Below are positions 15,548-23,641 of a DNA stretch of 64,000 nt, in pieces (within the stretch, counting starts at the first letter, position 1; every line of letters starts with the position of its first letter). The stretch is taken from positions 2,356,001 to 2,420,000 of the forward strand of contig NC_015145.1 of assembly GCF_000189535.1 (NCBI RefSeq), in the 5' to 3' direction. Both the position numbers and the translations under genes were made by a program. The notes under the pieces were generated by a model that was not told the origin of the DNA, ran no database searches, and saw only the letters and a list, made by a program, of their open reading frames with translations. The DNA is from Pseudarthrobacter phenanthrenivorans Sphe3 (GTDB lineage Bacteria; Actinomycetota; Actinomycetes; Actinomycetales; Micrococcaceae).

Positions 15548-16693
15548 ATGCCCAGCATGCAGCTTCGGCGTGACGATGTCATCGTCGGCGTCGACACCCA
15601 CAAGGACAACCACGTAGCGGTCGCGATCGACGGCTTTGGCGGCCGGCTCGGCGACATCGTCGTGCCCACCACCATCGCCGGGTTTGAGGAGCTCCTCGCC
15701 TTCTGTCTGGCCTTCGTCGGGTCGGCCGGTCGGCTGATCGGGTTCGGCGTCGAGTGCACCGGCTCCTACGGGGTCGGCTTGGCGCGCTACCTGCGCAACC
15801 ACGGTCACGACGTCCACGAGATCGCCCGCCCAGCACGGGCCGCGGAACGTCGACTCGCAGGGAAGAACGACACCATCGATGCCGAGCACGCTGCACGCCA
15901 GCTACTGGCTGGGCACGGGCTGTCGACACCCAAGACCGCCGACGGCGCGGTCGAAACGATCAGGCTGGTCAAGATCGCCTACGACGGTGCCGTTCAAGCG
16001 CGGACAACCGCGATGATCACGCTCAAGGCGACCCTCGCGACCGGGAGCGAGGCGTTGCGGGCGGAGCTGGAGACGCTCACCGACCACAAGCTGATCCTCG
16101 CGTGCGCGGCGCTGGAGGGTCCGACTCCACTGCCGCCCGTGCGCCGTGGCGCACCTGCCGTTGTTGTGCCGGGCGACCCGGATGTGGCGATGCGACACGT
16201 GCTGTCCTCGATGGCGAAGCGTTGGCTGGCGCTGCACGAGGAGGCCAAGGCTCACGCCGCATCACTGAAGGCACTCACTGCGGCCGCTGCGCCCCAGCTC
16301 GTCGAGGCCGTCGGCGTCGGCTACGACACTGCGGCACAGATGCTGATCACCGCCGGCGACAACGCCAACCGGATCAAGTCCGAGGCAGCGTTTGCCAAGA
16401 TGTGTGGCGCGTGCCCGATCCCGGCTGGATCCGGCAAGACCAACAGCCGGCACCGTCTGTACCGCGGCGGGAACCGGCAGGCCAACGCCGCGCTGTATCG
16501 CGTGGTCATCGTGCGCATGCGCTGGCATCAGCCGACGATCGACTACGTGGCCCGTCGCACCGCCGAGGGCATGTCGAAGCGGGAGATCATCCGGTGCCTG
16601 AAGCGGTACCTCGCTCGCGAGCTCTTCCGCCTGCTGCCGGCCCCGGACGCCATCGCCAAGCCCGTTAATGGAGAGCTCGAAATCGCGGCCTGA
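15548..16693 (+). CDS. IS110-family transposase (complete)
   Basis: 381 residues from ATG 15548 (MPSMQLRRDDVIVGVDTHKDNH). The N-terminal RuvC-like DEDD domain has D in VGVDTHKD, E in GVECTGSYG and the D..D pair in GKNDTIDAEHAARQLL. The C-terminal domain has VGVGYDTAAQMLITAGDN, FAKMCGACPIPAGSGKTN and NRQANAALYRVVIVRM with the family Ser. The length is normal and the gene looks intact. IS110 enzymes act with a bridge RNA encoded in the non-coding ends, so the 300 bases before the gene deserve attention. Confidence 0.92.
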   Translation: MPSMQLRRDDVIVGVDTHKDNHVAVAIDGFGGRLGDIVVPTTIAGFEELLAFCLAFVGSAGRLIGFGVECTGSYGVGLARYLRNHGHDVHEIARPARAAERRLAGKNDTIDAEHAARQLLAGHGLSTPKTADGAVETIRLVKIAYDGAVQARTTAMITLKATLATGSEALRAELETLTDHKLILACAALEGPTPLPPVRRGAPAVVVPGDPDVAMRHVLSSMAKRWLALHEEAKAHAASLKALTAAAAPQLVEAVGVGYDTAAQMLITAGDNANRIKSEAAFAKMCGACPIPAGSGKTNSRHRLYRGGNRQANAALYRVVIVRMRWHQPTIDYVARRTAEGMSKREIIRCLKRYLARELFRLLPAPDAIAKPVNGELEIAA

Positions 16694-16709
16694 TCGACTT
16701 GACGATCTA

Positions 16710-16956
16710 TAGGAGCATCAACGCGCTCGCCGAGACCGTCAACGGCTACTACAAGGCCGAGCTGATCCGCGGCCCCGCACGCGAGGGACGGCCATGGAAG
16801 ACGGTCGAGGACGTCGAGCTCGCCACCCTGAGCTGGGTCCACTGGCACAACCACGACCGCCTCCACAGCTACCTGGCCGACGTCCCGCCAGCAGAGTTCG
16901 AAGAGCGGTTCTACGCTACGAAACGGACCGACCAGACCCTGGTCGGAATCCAATAG
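16710..16956 (+). pseudogene. IS3-family OrfB C-terminal fragment
   Basis: Reading NALAETVNGYYKAELIRGPAREG, then VEDVELATLSWVHWHNHDRLHSYLADVPPAEFEERFYA, stopping at 16954-16956. It is the end of an IS3-type integrase with the final Glu (ALAETVNGYYK). The N-terminal part has been replaced by the IS110 element just upstream. The same sub-group's N-terminal core lies at 2622-2911. Its right end truncates the methylase gene on the other strand. Confidence 0.8.
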
Positions 16957-18122
16957 CCCGAGCCTCCATCAGACCCAGGGCGATTCACCACATCGCCGAG
17001 GAGAGGCTCCGACTCTCCGTCAACTCTGTGCGCCCTCACCTTGTCCAGAATCCGCACGCCCTCGTTGCGACGCACGAGCACGTCATAGGCGTCAAGCATC
17101 CGAAGTGCGGGTTCGCCGATAGCCTCGTCTCCGATCTTGGTGGTGACCTCGCACGGTCCCTCATGGTCTCGACTCCACAACCAGTACGACACGCCGCCTC
17201 GAATCTTCACGCCAGGAAAGACGTCGTACAGCTGCGGATAGTCGATGAGTTTCGCAAAGCGGTGGTCGGCGAGCATCCGATCCCGGAAATCGTCCAGACC
17301 CTTCCCGCCCGAGAACCATCGCGACGGGGTGATCATCACGGCATAGCGAGGGTCGAGCGCGAGTGCCTTCTCGACGAAGAGATTGTAGATGGGCGTGGCC
17401 GACGCGCCGCCACCACCGCCTCCATCCCCCAACTGATAGGGCGGGTTGCCGATGATGACGTCGAACTGCATGTTGTCTCCGAACAGCTCGGCGATCCGAG
17501 CTCTGATGTCGTCGGTATGGATGAATGCGTAGGCGTGAGTTTCCAAGTCGTCACCGCGTGCGTAGCTGCCTTCGCTAGCACCGCAGTAGGTGCACTTGCG
17601 GTTGGTATAGACGGCGATCTCTTCGCGCGTAAGCGGATCAACCCGAAACTCGCGTTTGCCACCGCCCCAGGCGTGGTCCGTGCGATCGAACCAGATGTTG
17701 CCGTCCTCGGTCGTGAACGACCTGGCGATCGAGTGCGGGCCGTTGGCGAACTTCGAGCAATAGACACTCCGGCGAGCCAGCAGTGCAGTGAGCTGTGTGA
17801 TCCCGATGCCGAAAACCTGACGGGTGAGGATGTGATCGACGCGCTGGGCGAGGTCAGGGAACGTCAGGATCAGTCCGTCGGTGAGGCGGCGAGTGATCTC
17901 GCGAAGGAAGACCCCCGACTTGGTGAAAGGATCGAGGAACGTGACATCGGGGTTGGTCCAGATGTCGGCGCCGTCGTTGGCGTCTGCCCACGCGGCGGCA
18001 AGCGTGTCGAGCATCTGGTTCGCGAACTCCGGCGGGGTGAAGACCTCATCGTTGGAGAGGTTCGCGATGCACGTCAACACATCCGGGTTGTGCCCTCGGA
18101 GGGTGAAAGGTGCAAGGGTCAC
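16911..18122 (-). CDS. Eco57I-type adenine DNA methylase, 3' truncated
   Basis: 403 codons, of which the last ~15 (GYWIPTRVWSVRFVA) come from IS3 DNA, so the native C-terminus is lost. Visible parts: NDEVFTPPEFANQMLDTL; a motif-I-like FLDPFTKSGVFLREI; the adenine-methylase motif IV IIGNPPYQLGDGG; and PIYNLFVEKALALDPRYAVMITPSRW, typical of Eco57I-domain enzymes. A CxxC pair (RKCTYCGAS) may bind zinc. ATGA overlap with the upstream methylase gene shows an operon. In intact relatives, a helicase or nuclease gene usually follows; here the operon is severed, so restriction is probably lost. Confidence 0.8.
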   Translation of the reverse strand: MTLAPFTLRGHNPDVLTCIANLSNDEVFTPPEFANQMLDTLAAAWADANDGADIWTNPDVTFLDPFTKSGVFLREITRRLTDGLILTFPDLAQRVDHILTRQVFGIGITQLTALLARRSVYCSKFANGPHSIARSFTTEDGNIWFDRTDHAWGGGKREFRVDPLTREEIAVYTNRKCTYCGASEGSYARGDDLETHAYAFIHTDDIRARIAELFGDNMQFDVIIGNPPYQLGDGGGGGGASATPIYNLFVEKALALDPRYAVMITPSRWFSGGKGLDDFRDRMLADHRFAKLIDYPQLYDVFPGVKIRGGVSYWLWSRDHEGPCEVTTKIGDEAIGEPALRMLDAYDVLVRRNEGVRILDKVRAHRVDGESEPLLGDVVNRPGSDGGSGYWIPTRVWSVRFVA

Positions 18123-18763
18123 GCGGCGGCCTCGGCGATCTGACTGACGGTCATCGTCGGGTAAGTCTGCGCGGGGACGAACAGGTCCTCGTCATCGAGC
18201 TCGCCGAATAGGGTTCCCTCGTACGAGGCGCGCTGAGTGAGGTCGTCGTAGCGAAAGTCGCGCCTCTGGAACTTGCCTTTGCCGAGGTAGCCCCACTCAG
18301 GAAAGGTGATCGGCTGGCCGCTTGGCACGGTCATGGTCAAGGCATCGCCCTGGACGATGTTCACGGCGAGAACCGCGCGGGCCGCTCGCGCCCACTGGTC
18401 ATCGTTGCCGATACCCAAGAATGTGTTGAACACCTCGGCGAGATTGTGGCGGCACTCTTCGGCGTTGTCTGCGAGAAGTTCGATACCGTAGGTGCACATG
18501 AGCGCGAACAATGCGTAGTGGCGCTTCTCGAACTCGCTCTTGCCGTGCCGAAGCTCGACCGTGGCGAGCTTGCGAGCCAGGACGGGGATGAGGAAGTTGC
18601 CCGAGCCGCAGGCGGGTTCGAGTACGCGGGAGTCGATCCGCTCAGACTCGTGCTTAACGAGGTCGAGCATGTCCTCGACCATCCACGCCGGCGTGAACAC
18701 CTCGCCGTGGTCCGCAACGCGTTGCTTGGACTTCACCAAGCGCTGGGCGTCTTTCAGGTTCAT
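18119..18763 (-). CDS. N6-adenine DNA methylase subunit (restriction-modification)
   Basis: 214 residues opening MNLKDAQRLVKSKQRVADHGEVFTPAWMVEDMLDLV, followed by AdoMet-binding motif I RVLEPACGSGNFLIPVL and FALMCTYGIELLADNAEECR. No NPPY motif is present, whereas the next gene has NPPY but a weaker motif I (DPFTKSG). The two may therefore work as halves of one methyltransferase (inference). Overlaps are 4 bases with both the HTH gene upstream and the Eco57I-type gene downstream. Confidence 0.82.
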   Translation of the reverse strand: MNLKDAQRLVKSKQRVADHGEVFTPAWMVEDMLDLVKHESERIDSRVLEPACGSGNFLIPVLARKLATVELRHGKSEFEKRHYALFALMCTYGIELLADNAEECRHNLAEVFNTFLGIGNDDQWARAARAVLAVNIVQGDALTMTVPSGQPITFPEWGYLGKGKFQRRDFRYDDLTQRASYEGTLFGELDDEDLFVPAQTYPTMTVSQIAEAAA

Positions 18764-19020
18764 CTTCCCCCCTCCCCGTGCTCGTCGTTGTCATGAGCGT
18801 AGGAGCGTCCACCGACACCGGGATGGGCTACGTGGAGCTCTTGGTCACTGGCCGCCGCACCCGCGCGCACCCAGTCGTCTATCTCGCTGGCTTGGAACTT
18901 CCAGAGGCGTCCGACCTTGTGGGCGGGCATGGCCTTCTCGGCGATCCAGGTGTAGACGGTGTCTTTGGTGACCCCGAGGTGGGCGGCGATGTCGTCTGCG
19001 GACAGCCACGGCTCAGCCAC
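18760..19020 (-). CDS. Excisionase-type helix-turn-helix protein
   Basis: 86 residues: MAEPWLSADDIAAHLGVTKDTVYTWIAEKAMPAHKVGRLWKFQASEIDDWVRAG is a MerR/excisionase-like HTH_17 domain, followed by a short tail (DQELHVAHPGVGGRSYAHDND). It overlaps the first methylase gene by 4 bases, so it is probably the controller of the restriction-modification operon rather than an excisionase of the ICE. This kind of short HTH gene in front of methylase genes is common in actinobacteria. Confidence 0.8.
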   Translation of the reverse strand: MAEPWLSADDIAAHLGVTKDTVYTWIAEKAMPAHKVGRLWKFQASEIDDWVRAGAAASDQELHVAHPGVGGRSYAHDNDEHGEGGR

Positions 19021-19155
19021 GTTGGTCCTTCCTCGCTCAATGGCCCAGGCAGGCCAACACCCACGATGATACCGGCTGAGGTACGGCTTGAGTTGGGTTT
19101 CTCCGGGCGTGGCCGAACGAGACGGGTTTCGAGAGTGGCCGCTGCGTTCTGCCGA

Positions 19156-20292
19156 TCAGCGTGGGATGCGCACCTTGAGCCAGGCGGTCACCGTGTTCCG
19201 CCAGCGGTCCAGATCGCTGTTCCAGCAGAGGGTGTGGCCGGCATCGAAGGTCTCAAGCTCAACGAGGTCCGGGCGAGCGTCTCGGAGTGCTTGTGAGAGC
19301 CGGATCGGCACGGAGTCGTCTCGGGTGCCGTGGAGGATCAGGGTCGGCGTGTTGAGCTCTACGGCTCGGGATGTCCAGTCGAAGGTGGGAAGTGGGATGC
19401 GTCCTGGCAGGCCGACTGTGCGTGCCAGTGGGTCGAGGGTGAGCCACGGGATCGCGAGGTGCCCGGCTGCTGCAGGCCATCCGCTGCGGGCGCAGTTGGA
19501 CTTGATGACTTCGGTCCAGTTGAGGACTGGGGAGTCGAGTACGAGCGCGGCGATCAGTCCCGGATGTCGCGGGTGGTCGGCGAGCTGGAGAGCGACAGCG
19601 GCACCCATCGACCAGCCGAAGATCACGACCTGTTCGGCTCCTCGTCGGACGGCGTACCCGATGGCCTCGTCAACGTCGCTCGTCTCTGCGTAGCCGAAGG
19701 TCGTCCGGCCGGTGCCAACTCGCGGCCCTTCTGCTGTGTTGCGGTAGCTGACGACGAGGGAGGTGTAGCCGAGTTCGGTTGCGGCGAGGACGCCGCGGAG
19801 GGTGCCGGCGCGGGTGCTGCCGAGGCCGTGGATGTGGATGGCCCAGGTCGCGAGGTCGCCGTCGATGCGCCAGGCCGGGCATGGTCCTGCGGGGGTCGTG
19901 ATGGTGATGTCGCGTGTGTGGAGTCCGGCGTCGGCTGGGGTGGCGTAGTAGATGCCGCTCCAGGAGGCGCAATCGCCGGTCTTCGGAGTGAAACCCGATG
20001 TGGTGCCCGTGATCCTGCGAGCGACGCGGGTGGGTCCTCGATCGACGGTATCTGTGGCGAGCTGCGCCCAGCCGCCGTGCTCGAACCAGAGATTGTAGAT
20101 GCCTGGCGCGGCGGCCTGGTCGGTGCGGTCGAGCACGATCAGGTCGCCGTCGTCGGTGTACTCGACGCCTCGAACGGTGAGGTCGAACATTCGTGGGCCG
20201 ACGGGTGCGGTGAGCCGCCGCGCGATGGCCCACCCGACCCCGGCAACCGCTGCCGCCGCGGCCCCAGCGCCGAGAGCGATGCGGCCTATCAC
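19156..20292 (-). CDS. Alpha/beta hydrolase with N-terminal membrane anchor
   Basis: 378 residues. An N-terminal hydrophobic segment (IALGAGAAAAAVAGVGWAIA) looks like a membrane anchor or signal. The hydrolase fold starts at about residue 130, with an oxyanion-hole-like HIHGLGSTRAGTLRG, nucleophile Ser in VIFGWSMGAAVALQLA, Asp in LILHGTRDDSVP and His in FDAGHTLCW. It starts inside the stop of the MAB_1171c-like gene (ATGA overlap), so the last three genes of the Xre / ImmA / membrane-protein operon are coupled. The substrate is unknown. Processing or destroying a small signal sensed by the upstream membrane protein is a hypothesis. Confidence 0.82.
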   Translation of the reverse strand: MIGRIALGAGAAAAAVAGVGWAIARRLTAPVGPRMFDLTVRGVEYTDDGDLIVLDRTDQAAAPGIYNLWFEHGGWAQLATDTVDRGPTRVARRITGTTSGFTPKTGDCASWSGIYYATPADAGLHTRDITITTPAGPCPAWRIDGDLATWAIHIHGLGSTRAGTLRGVLAATELGYTSLVVSYRNTAEGPRVGTGRTTFGYAETSDVDEAIGYAVRRGAEQVVIFGWSMGAAVALQLADHPRHPGLIAALVLDSPVLNWTEVIKSNCARSGWPAAAGHLAIPWLTLDPLARTVGLPGRIPLPTFDWTSRAVELNTPTLILHGTRDDSVPIRLSQALRDARPDLVELETFDAGHTLCWNSDLDRWRNTVTAWLKVRIPR

Positions 20293-21299
20293 GACTCCCG
20301 CTCCTCGACGTAGGGAACGGGCGAGGTCGTCGCGAGGGCACTGTCGCTTCCGACGAGGTGGCTCTCGGCGCGTTCGAGCAGGTCGCGGTCGTCGGTGCTG
20401 ATGTCGAAGGTGATGCGAGGGTCGATCATCGCGTCGCGGATTTCGACGATCACTCGGTGGAGGTGCCCTTCGGGGTCTTCGCTACTGGCGGCGAGGGGGT
20501 CGGCCTGGCTCAGCCCGGGCCGTGCGCGCGTCGCCTGGTGCCAAAGCGACTCCAGCTGCGCTGTGAGGGCGACGGTCTGCCTCTGCCGGGCGCGGTGCTG
20601 AGCGCGACGGACGGCAGGCTGGAGCGCGAACCCGGCACAGAGGAACACGAAGGTCAGGACGGAGAGCGGATCGTAGGCGGACTGGATAGTGTGCATGAGG
20701 TCGAGGTGGCCCGTGGCGTGGGCAACGTCCATGACGATCACGGCGAGGCAGAGCGCGACGCCGAACGCCGACCCCAGGCTCAACAGTGCCGCGGGGAGGT
20801 GCTGGATGCCGGTGTTGTGCCGGTACTGCCTTATGGCGAGGACGAGCATCGCCACGACAATGACGAGGCAGTAGGTGAAGTTGATGATCGAGTAGACCGC
20901 CGCCGCTGGCTGTGCGCCGAGGTCGATCATAAATCGTGTGGTAGTGGTGCCGCGGTCGATGAGCAGGAACGATGCGGTGATCGCGAGCAGCGCGACGAGC
21001 AGGACGGGGATGCTGACGGCGGCTCGGACGAGCCTGGGCCGGTACTCGCCGGTCTTCATGACGCCGCGGCCGAGGAAGAACAGCCCGGTCATCAGGAGCG
21101 CGTCCGCGATCAGGGTGGCGAGGTTGGTGCCACCGAGCAGTCGATCGACGGCGCTGTAGGCGGCATCCACGTTGAGCGTCATCGCGATGGCGATGGTGAG
21201 GGCGGCGTAGGTGATGCTTCGGTCGGTGCGTTTGCGTCGGAAGATGAGCAGGCTCGCCACGAGCGCCCACATGAGCGTTGCGACGAGCGTCTGGATCAT
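20289..21299 (-). CDS. MAB_1171c-family (DUF6545-type) membrane protein
   Basis: 336 residues with about seven transmembrane helices in the first 230 (LVATLMWALVASLLIF, ITYAALTIAIAMTLNV, ALLMTGLFFLGRGVM, IPVLLVALLAITASFLLI, IINFTYCLVIVVAMLVLAI, GSAFGVALCLAVIVMDVA, LTFVFLCAGFALQPAV), then a cytoplasmic domain (LWHQATRARPGLSQADP, LHRVIVEIRDAMIDPRITFDIS). This is the layout of the MAB_1171c putative transporters with DUF6545. In actinobacteria such genes often sit beside Xre and ImmA/IrrE genes, which suggests a sensor or transporter tied to them. 4-base overlaps on both sides. Confidence 0.78.
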   Translation of the reverse strand: MIQTLVATLMWALVASLLIFRRKRTDRSITYAALTIAIAMTLNVDAAYSAVDRLLGGTNLATLIADALLMTGLFFLGRGVMKTGEYRPRLVRAAVSIPVLLVALLAITASFLLIDRGTTTTRFMIDLGAQPAAAVYSIINFTYCLVIVVAMLVLAIRQYRHNTGIQHLPAALLSLGSAFGVALCLAVIVMDVAHATGHLDLMHTIQSAYDPLSVLTFVFLCAGFALQPAVRRAQHRARQRQTVALTAQLESLWHQATRARPGLSQADPLAASSEDPEGHLHRVIVEIRDAMIDPRITFDISTDDRDLLERAESHLVGSDSALATTSPVPYVEERES

Positions 21300-21760
21300 C
21301 CGAATATCTCCGAGTATCTGGACTCTGCGAACACCGACCCTCGGATGCCGGCGGCGAGCCGGTCGGCGAGGGACTCGGCGGCGATCTCGGTTTCGCTGTC
21401 GAGGTCTTGCCGCCTGAGCAGGCGACCTCTGGTGTACGGCGGGATGTTGGGCAGCAGTACCTCCCCGACTGCACAGCCGTCGCCTTCGCCGTGGCCAAGG
21501 ATCATGTGGGCGAGCTCGTGGAGCACGAACTGCTGGCGATGCAGCGCGGAGTCGCTGCGGGCGTGAAGCACGACGTCTTCGGCATCGGTGGAGAGCCAGA
21601 GCGCGCAGAGGCCGTCGTGGGTGTCGAGGTCTGCGAGTTCGACGACGCGGAGCCTACGGTGCCGCCGGTCTTGGACGGTGTGGAGGAGATCGTCAAGGGC
21701 GAAGGTATTGCCGAGCTCAAGGCCCGCGACGGCCGCCGATACGGTCTGTTCGATCTTCAC
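21296..21760 (-). CDS. ImmA/IrrE-family metallo-endopeptidase
   Basis: 154 residues from GTG 21760 (VKIEQTVSAAVAGLELG), chosen because AGAAGGGG lies just upstream. The zinc site HELAHMILGH is at about residue 77, and the later acidic stretch DSETEIAAESLADRLAA carries the candidate third ligand. ImmA-type proteases cleave or inactivate the partner Xre repressor (as ImmA does with ImmR in ICEBs1), releasing the element from repression. Here the putative target is encoded 59 bases upstream. Its stop overlaps the membrane-protein start. Confidence 0.85.
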   Translation of the reverse strand: MKIEQTVSAAVAGLELGNTFALDDLLHTVQDRRHRRLRVVELADLDTHDGLCALWLSTDAEDVVLHARSDSALHRQQFVLHELAHMILGHGEGDGCAVGEVLLPNIPPYTRGRLLRRQDLDSETEIAAESLADRLAAGIRGSVFAESRYSEIFG

Positions 21761-21819
21761 GGTTCGCCCCTTCTCTGTAGGGAGCAGGGACCGGTGGCGG
21801 CTCCATCGTGCGGTACCGG

Positions 21820-22251
21820 TCAGTGCTCGGGCATGTGTGTCATTTCCTCGTCCAGGAACTTGGTGATGGCGTGGAGTGCTTTCGGCGAGATATCGCCGAG
21901 GGTGCGGGCAGCGTAGGACTTCACCTTCGCGGCACGCATGGACCGAACCAGGTCGAGCTGCGCAGAGACCTTCTCGGGAGTGGCAGCACCGTCCTCGCCG
22001 AGCAGGAACGCGGCGTCCACGTCGAAGAACTCCGCGAGCCCTTCGAAGACGGCGGGGTCTTGGACGTAGCGGTGGCCGTTGACCATGTACGTCCAGCGCG
22101 ACCGCGACAGGTTGGTGCCTCGTTCTTGGAGGTAGCCGGCGATCTGCGAGTAGGTCGGCTCCGTGCCGGACTCGGCGACGGCGACATCCATCAGGAGCCG
22201 CAGACGTTTGGCGAGGTCTTCGGCCGCAGCCTGGCTCTCGTCTTCGGTCAT
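21820..22251 (-). CDS. Xre-type transcriptional regulator (probable ICE repressor)
   Basis: 143 residues from ATG 22251 (MTEDESQAAAEDLAKRLRLLMDV). The HTH lies in PTYSQIAGYLQERGTNLSRSRWTYMVNG and is followed by a conserved YVQDPAVFEGLAEFFDVDAAFLLG, the EspR/BldD-like helix-turn-helix plus C-terminal oligomerisation pattern. A helical tail follows. An in-frame start at 22347 is rejected because it would begin inside the operators. First gene of a leftward operon with ImmA/IrrE, and divergent from the transfer operon; likely an autoregulated repressor of both. Confidence 0.82.
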   Translation of the reverse strand: MTEDESQAAAEDLAKRLRLLMDVAVAESGTEPTYSQIAGYLQERGTNLSRSRWTYMVNGHRYVQDPAVFEGLAEFFDVDAAFLLGEDGAATPEKVSAQLDLVRSMRAAKVKSYAARTLGDISPKALHAITKFLDEEMTHMPEH

Positions 22252-22312
22252 GACGGTGACCCCCTTCCCTTCGCAACGGGCAAGGCATCGATGTAGTCCA
22301 CCCAGAAGGTGG

Positions 22313-22349
22313 TTGTGCATGCTCAACCGTACTCGTTGAGCATGCACAA
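22313..22349. promoter_or_regulatory. Operator dyad, 15-bp perfect arms
   Basis: TTGTGCATGCTCAAC (22313-22327) and GTTGAGCATGCACAA (22335-22349) are perfect inverse complements around CGTACTC. Each arm itself contains the near-palindrome GCATGC. It lies 62 bases upstream of the Xre start. Probable primary binding site of the repressor. Confidence 0.75.
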
Positions 22350-22357
22350 ATCAAGGC

Positions 22358-22372
22358 TTGCGCATGCTCAAC
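22358..22372. promoter_or_regulatory. Operator half-site
   Basis: TTGCGCATGCTCAAC differs from the first arm of the dyad by one base. It sits 8 bases after that dyad, making an array of related sites in the divergent intergenic region. Confidence 0.65.
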
Positions 22373-22403
22373 GGTCAGTGTTAGAACAGGACTCCGGGGC
22401 ATT

Positions 22404-22417
22404 TTGAGCATGCTCAA
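22404..22417. promoter_or_regulatory. Operator, self-palindromic TTGAGCATGCTCAA
   Basis: A perfect 14-base palindrome with the consensus shared by the other sites, on the ArdC-gene side of the intergenic region. It is well placed to control the rightward transfer operon. Confidence 0.7.
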
Positions 22418-22494
22418 TGTTGCGTCCCGGTCTCGGCTCGGGCTGCCTCAAGGAGGTGAACGATGTCCAGCTCACGGTCTGGGCGCGGGTGTTC

Positions 22495-22510
22495 GCGCCT
22501 ACCTGCCAGG
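22495..22510 (+). promoter_or_regulatory. Leader motif GCGCCTACCTGCCAGG
   Basis: One of several ACCTGCC-type motifs in front of ICE genes. ACCTG and CAGGT here form a short dyad. It is 52 bases before the ArdC-like start, and its function is unknown. Confidence 0.45.
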
Positions 22511-22561
22511 TGTACCGCCGCGCGCAGCCGCGTCGCGGCCCGCCGAAGAGGAGGCCGGAGC

Positions 22562-23641
22562 ATGGCATCGAACGAGGACGCCCGCGCGGCGCGAGAGGCG
22601 AAGCTCGACGAGCTGCACGAGAAGCTGACCGGCGCGGTCGAGTCGCTGGTCTCGGGTGACGACTGGCGCCAGGCGCTCGCCTTCGCGGCGCGGTTCCGGT
22701 CGCGGTCGTTCAACAACACGATGCTGATCTGGGTGCAGCACGAAGCCGCGTTCGAGGCAGGCCGCGTGCCCGAACCCTTCCCCACCCTGGTTGCCGGGTA
22801 CCGGCAGTGGCAGGGGCTCGGTCGGCAGGTGATGAAGGGCCAGCCGGGCTACATGATCTTCGCGCCCGTGACGGGCCGGTTCGCCACCGCGACCCCTGCC
22901 GGTGCGGGCTCGTGGCGGCGGCTCGGGCCGAGGGAGACGCCGAAGGCCGGCGAGGTGGTGCGCTCGCGGATGGTCGGAGCCCGGCCGGCCTACGTGTGGG
23001 ATGCCTCCCAGACCGACGGAGAACCATTGCCAGTTCCGCCCGCTCCGACGCTGCTGGAAGGCGAAGCACCCTCGGGGCTGTGGGACAGGCTGGCCGGGCA
23101 GATTCGCGGCGCGGGGTTCGAGGTGCTGCGGGTGCCACACGAGGGGATGATCTCCGGCGCGAACGGCATGACCGACTATGAGGAGCGCACGGTAGCGGTG
23201 CGGGAGAACATGGACCCTGCTGCGCAGGTCAAGACGCTCGCGCACGAGCTGGCGCACGTGCTGATGCACGATCCCGACGACGAGGAAGCACGTCAGCATC
23301 GCGGCATCCGCGAGGTCGAAGCCGAGTCCGTCGCGCTGATGATCGGTGCCGCGCACGGCATGGACACCACCGGGTACACGATCCCGTACGTCTCGACCTG
23401 GGCCGCCCGCGTGGACGGCCAAGAGCCCGTCCAGGTGGTGCAGTCCACCGGCGAGCGGGTGCGGAAGACCGCGCTGGCGATCCTCGACCAGCTCGACACG
23501 CTCCAGGTCGGCGACGGCACCCCGCCCGGACTCGAACGCGACGCTCCCAGTCCGCGCACCTCCCGTACGGCTGCGAACTCGGTGGAGACCGATCGTCCGC
23601 GTGCTGCGTCGGCGCCAGCGCTGGCAGGGCGGAGGCTGTGA
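22562..23641 (+). CDS. ArdC-like protein with zincin domain
   Basis: 359 residues from ATG 22562, behind GAGGAGG. The N-terminal ArdC-type domain (SGDDWRQALAFAARFRSRSFNNTMLIWVQHEAAFEAG, VAGYRQWQGLGRQVMKGQPGYMIFAPV) is the single-stranded-DNA-binding module of antirestriction and primase-helper proteins. The C-terminal half has a zinc protease signature HELAHVLMHD with a later EVEAESVALMIG. Such proteins enter or protect DNA during conjugation in other plasmids. It is the first gene of the rightward transfer region, starting about 145 bases after the last operator. The proline-rich tail is probably disordered. Confidence 0.82.
   Translation: MASNEDARAAREAKLDELHEKLTGAVESLVSGDDWRQALAFAARFRSRSFNNTMLIWVQHEAAFEAGRVPEPFPTLVAGYRQWQGLGRQVMKGQPGYMIFAPVTGRFATATPAGAGSWRRLGPRETPKAGEVVRSRMVGARPAYVWDASQTDGEPLPVPPAPTLLEGEAPSGLWDRLAGQIRGAGFEVLRVPHEGMISGANGMTDYEERTVAVRENMDPAAQVKTLAHELAHVLMHDPDDEEARQHRGIREVEAESVALMIGAAHGMDTTGYTIPYVSTWAARVDGQEPVQVVQSTGERVRKTALAILDQLDTLQVGDGTPPGLERDAPSPRTSRTAANSVETDRPRAASAPALAGRRL

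Noticed and set aside
18760..19020. HTH protein as the excisionase of the ICE
   Set aside because: It overlaps the methylase gene by 4 bases and lies far from the recombinase, so a regulator of the methylase operon is the better reading.
1..22000. Left attachment site as a second copy of the tRNA-Ala 3' end
   Set aside because: I found no convincing repeat of the tRNA end in the window, and a serine recombinase core may be only a few bases, so none is claimed.
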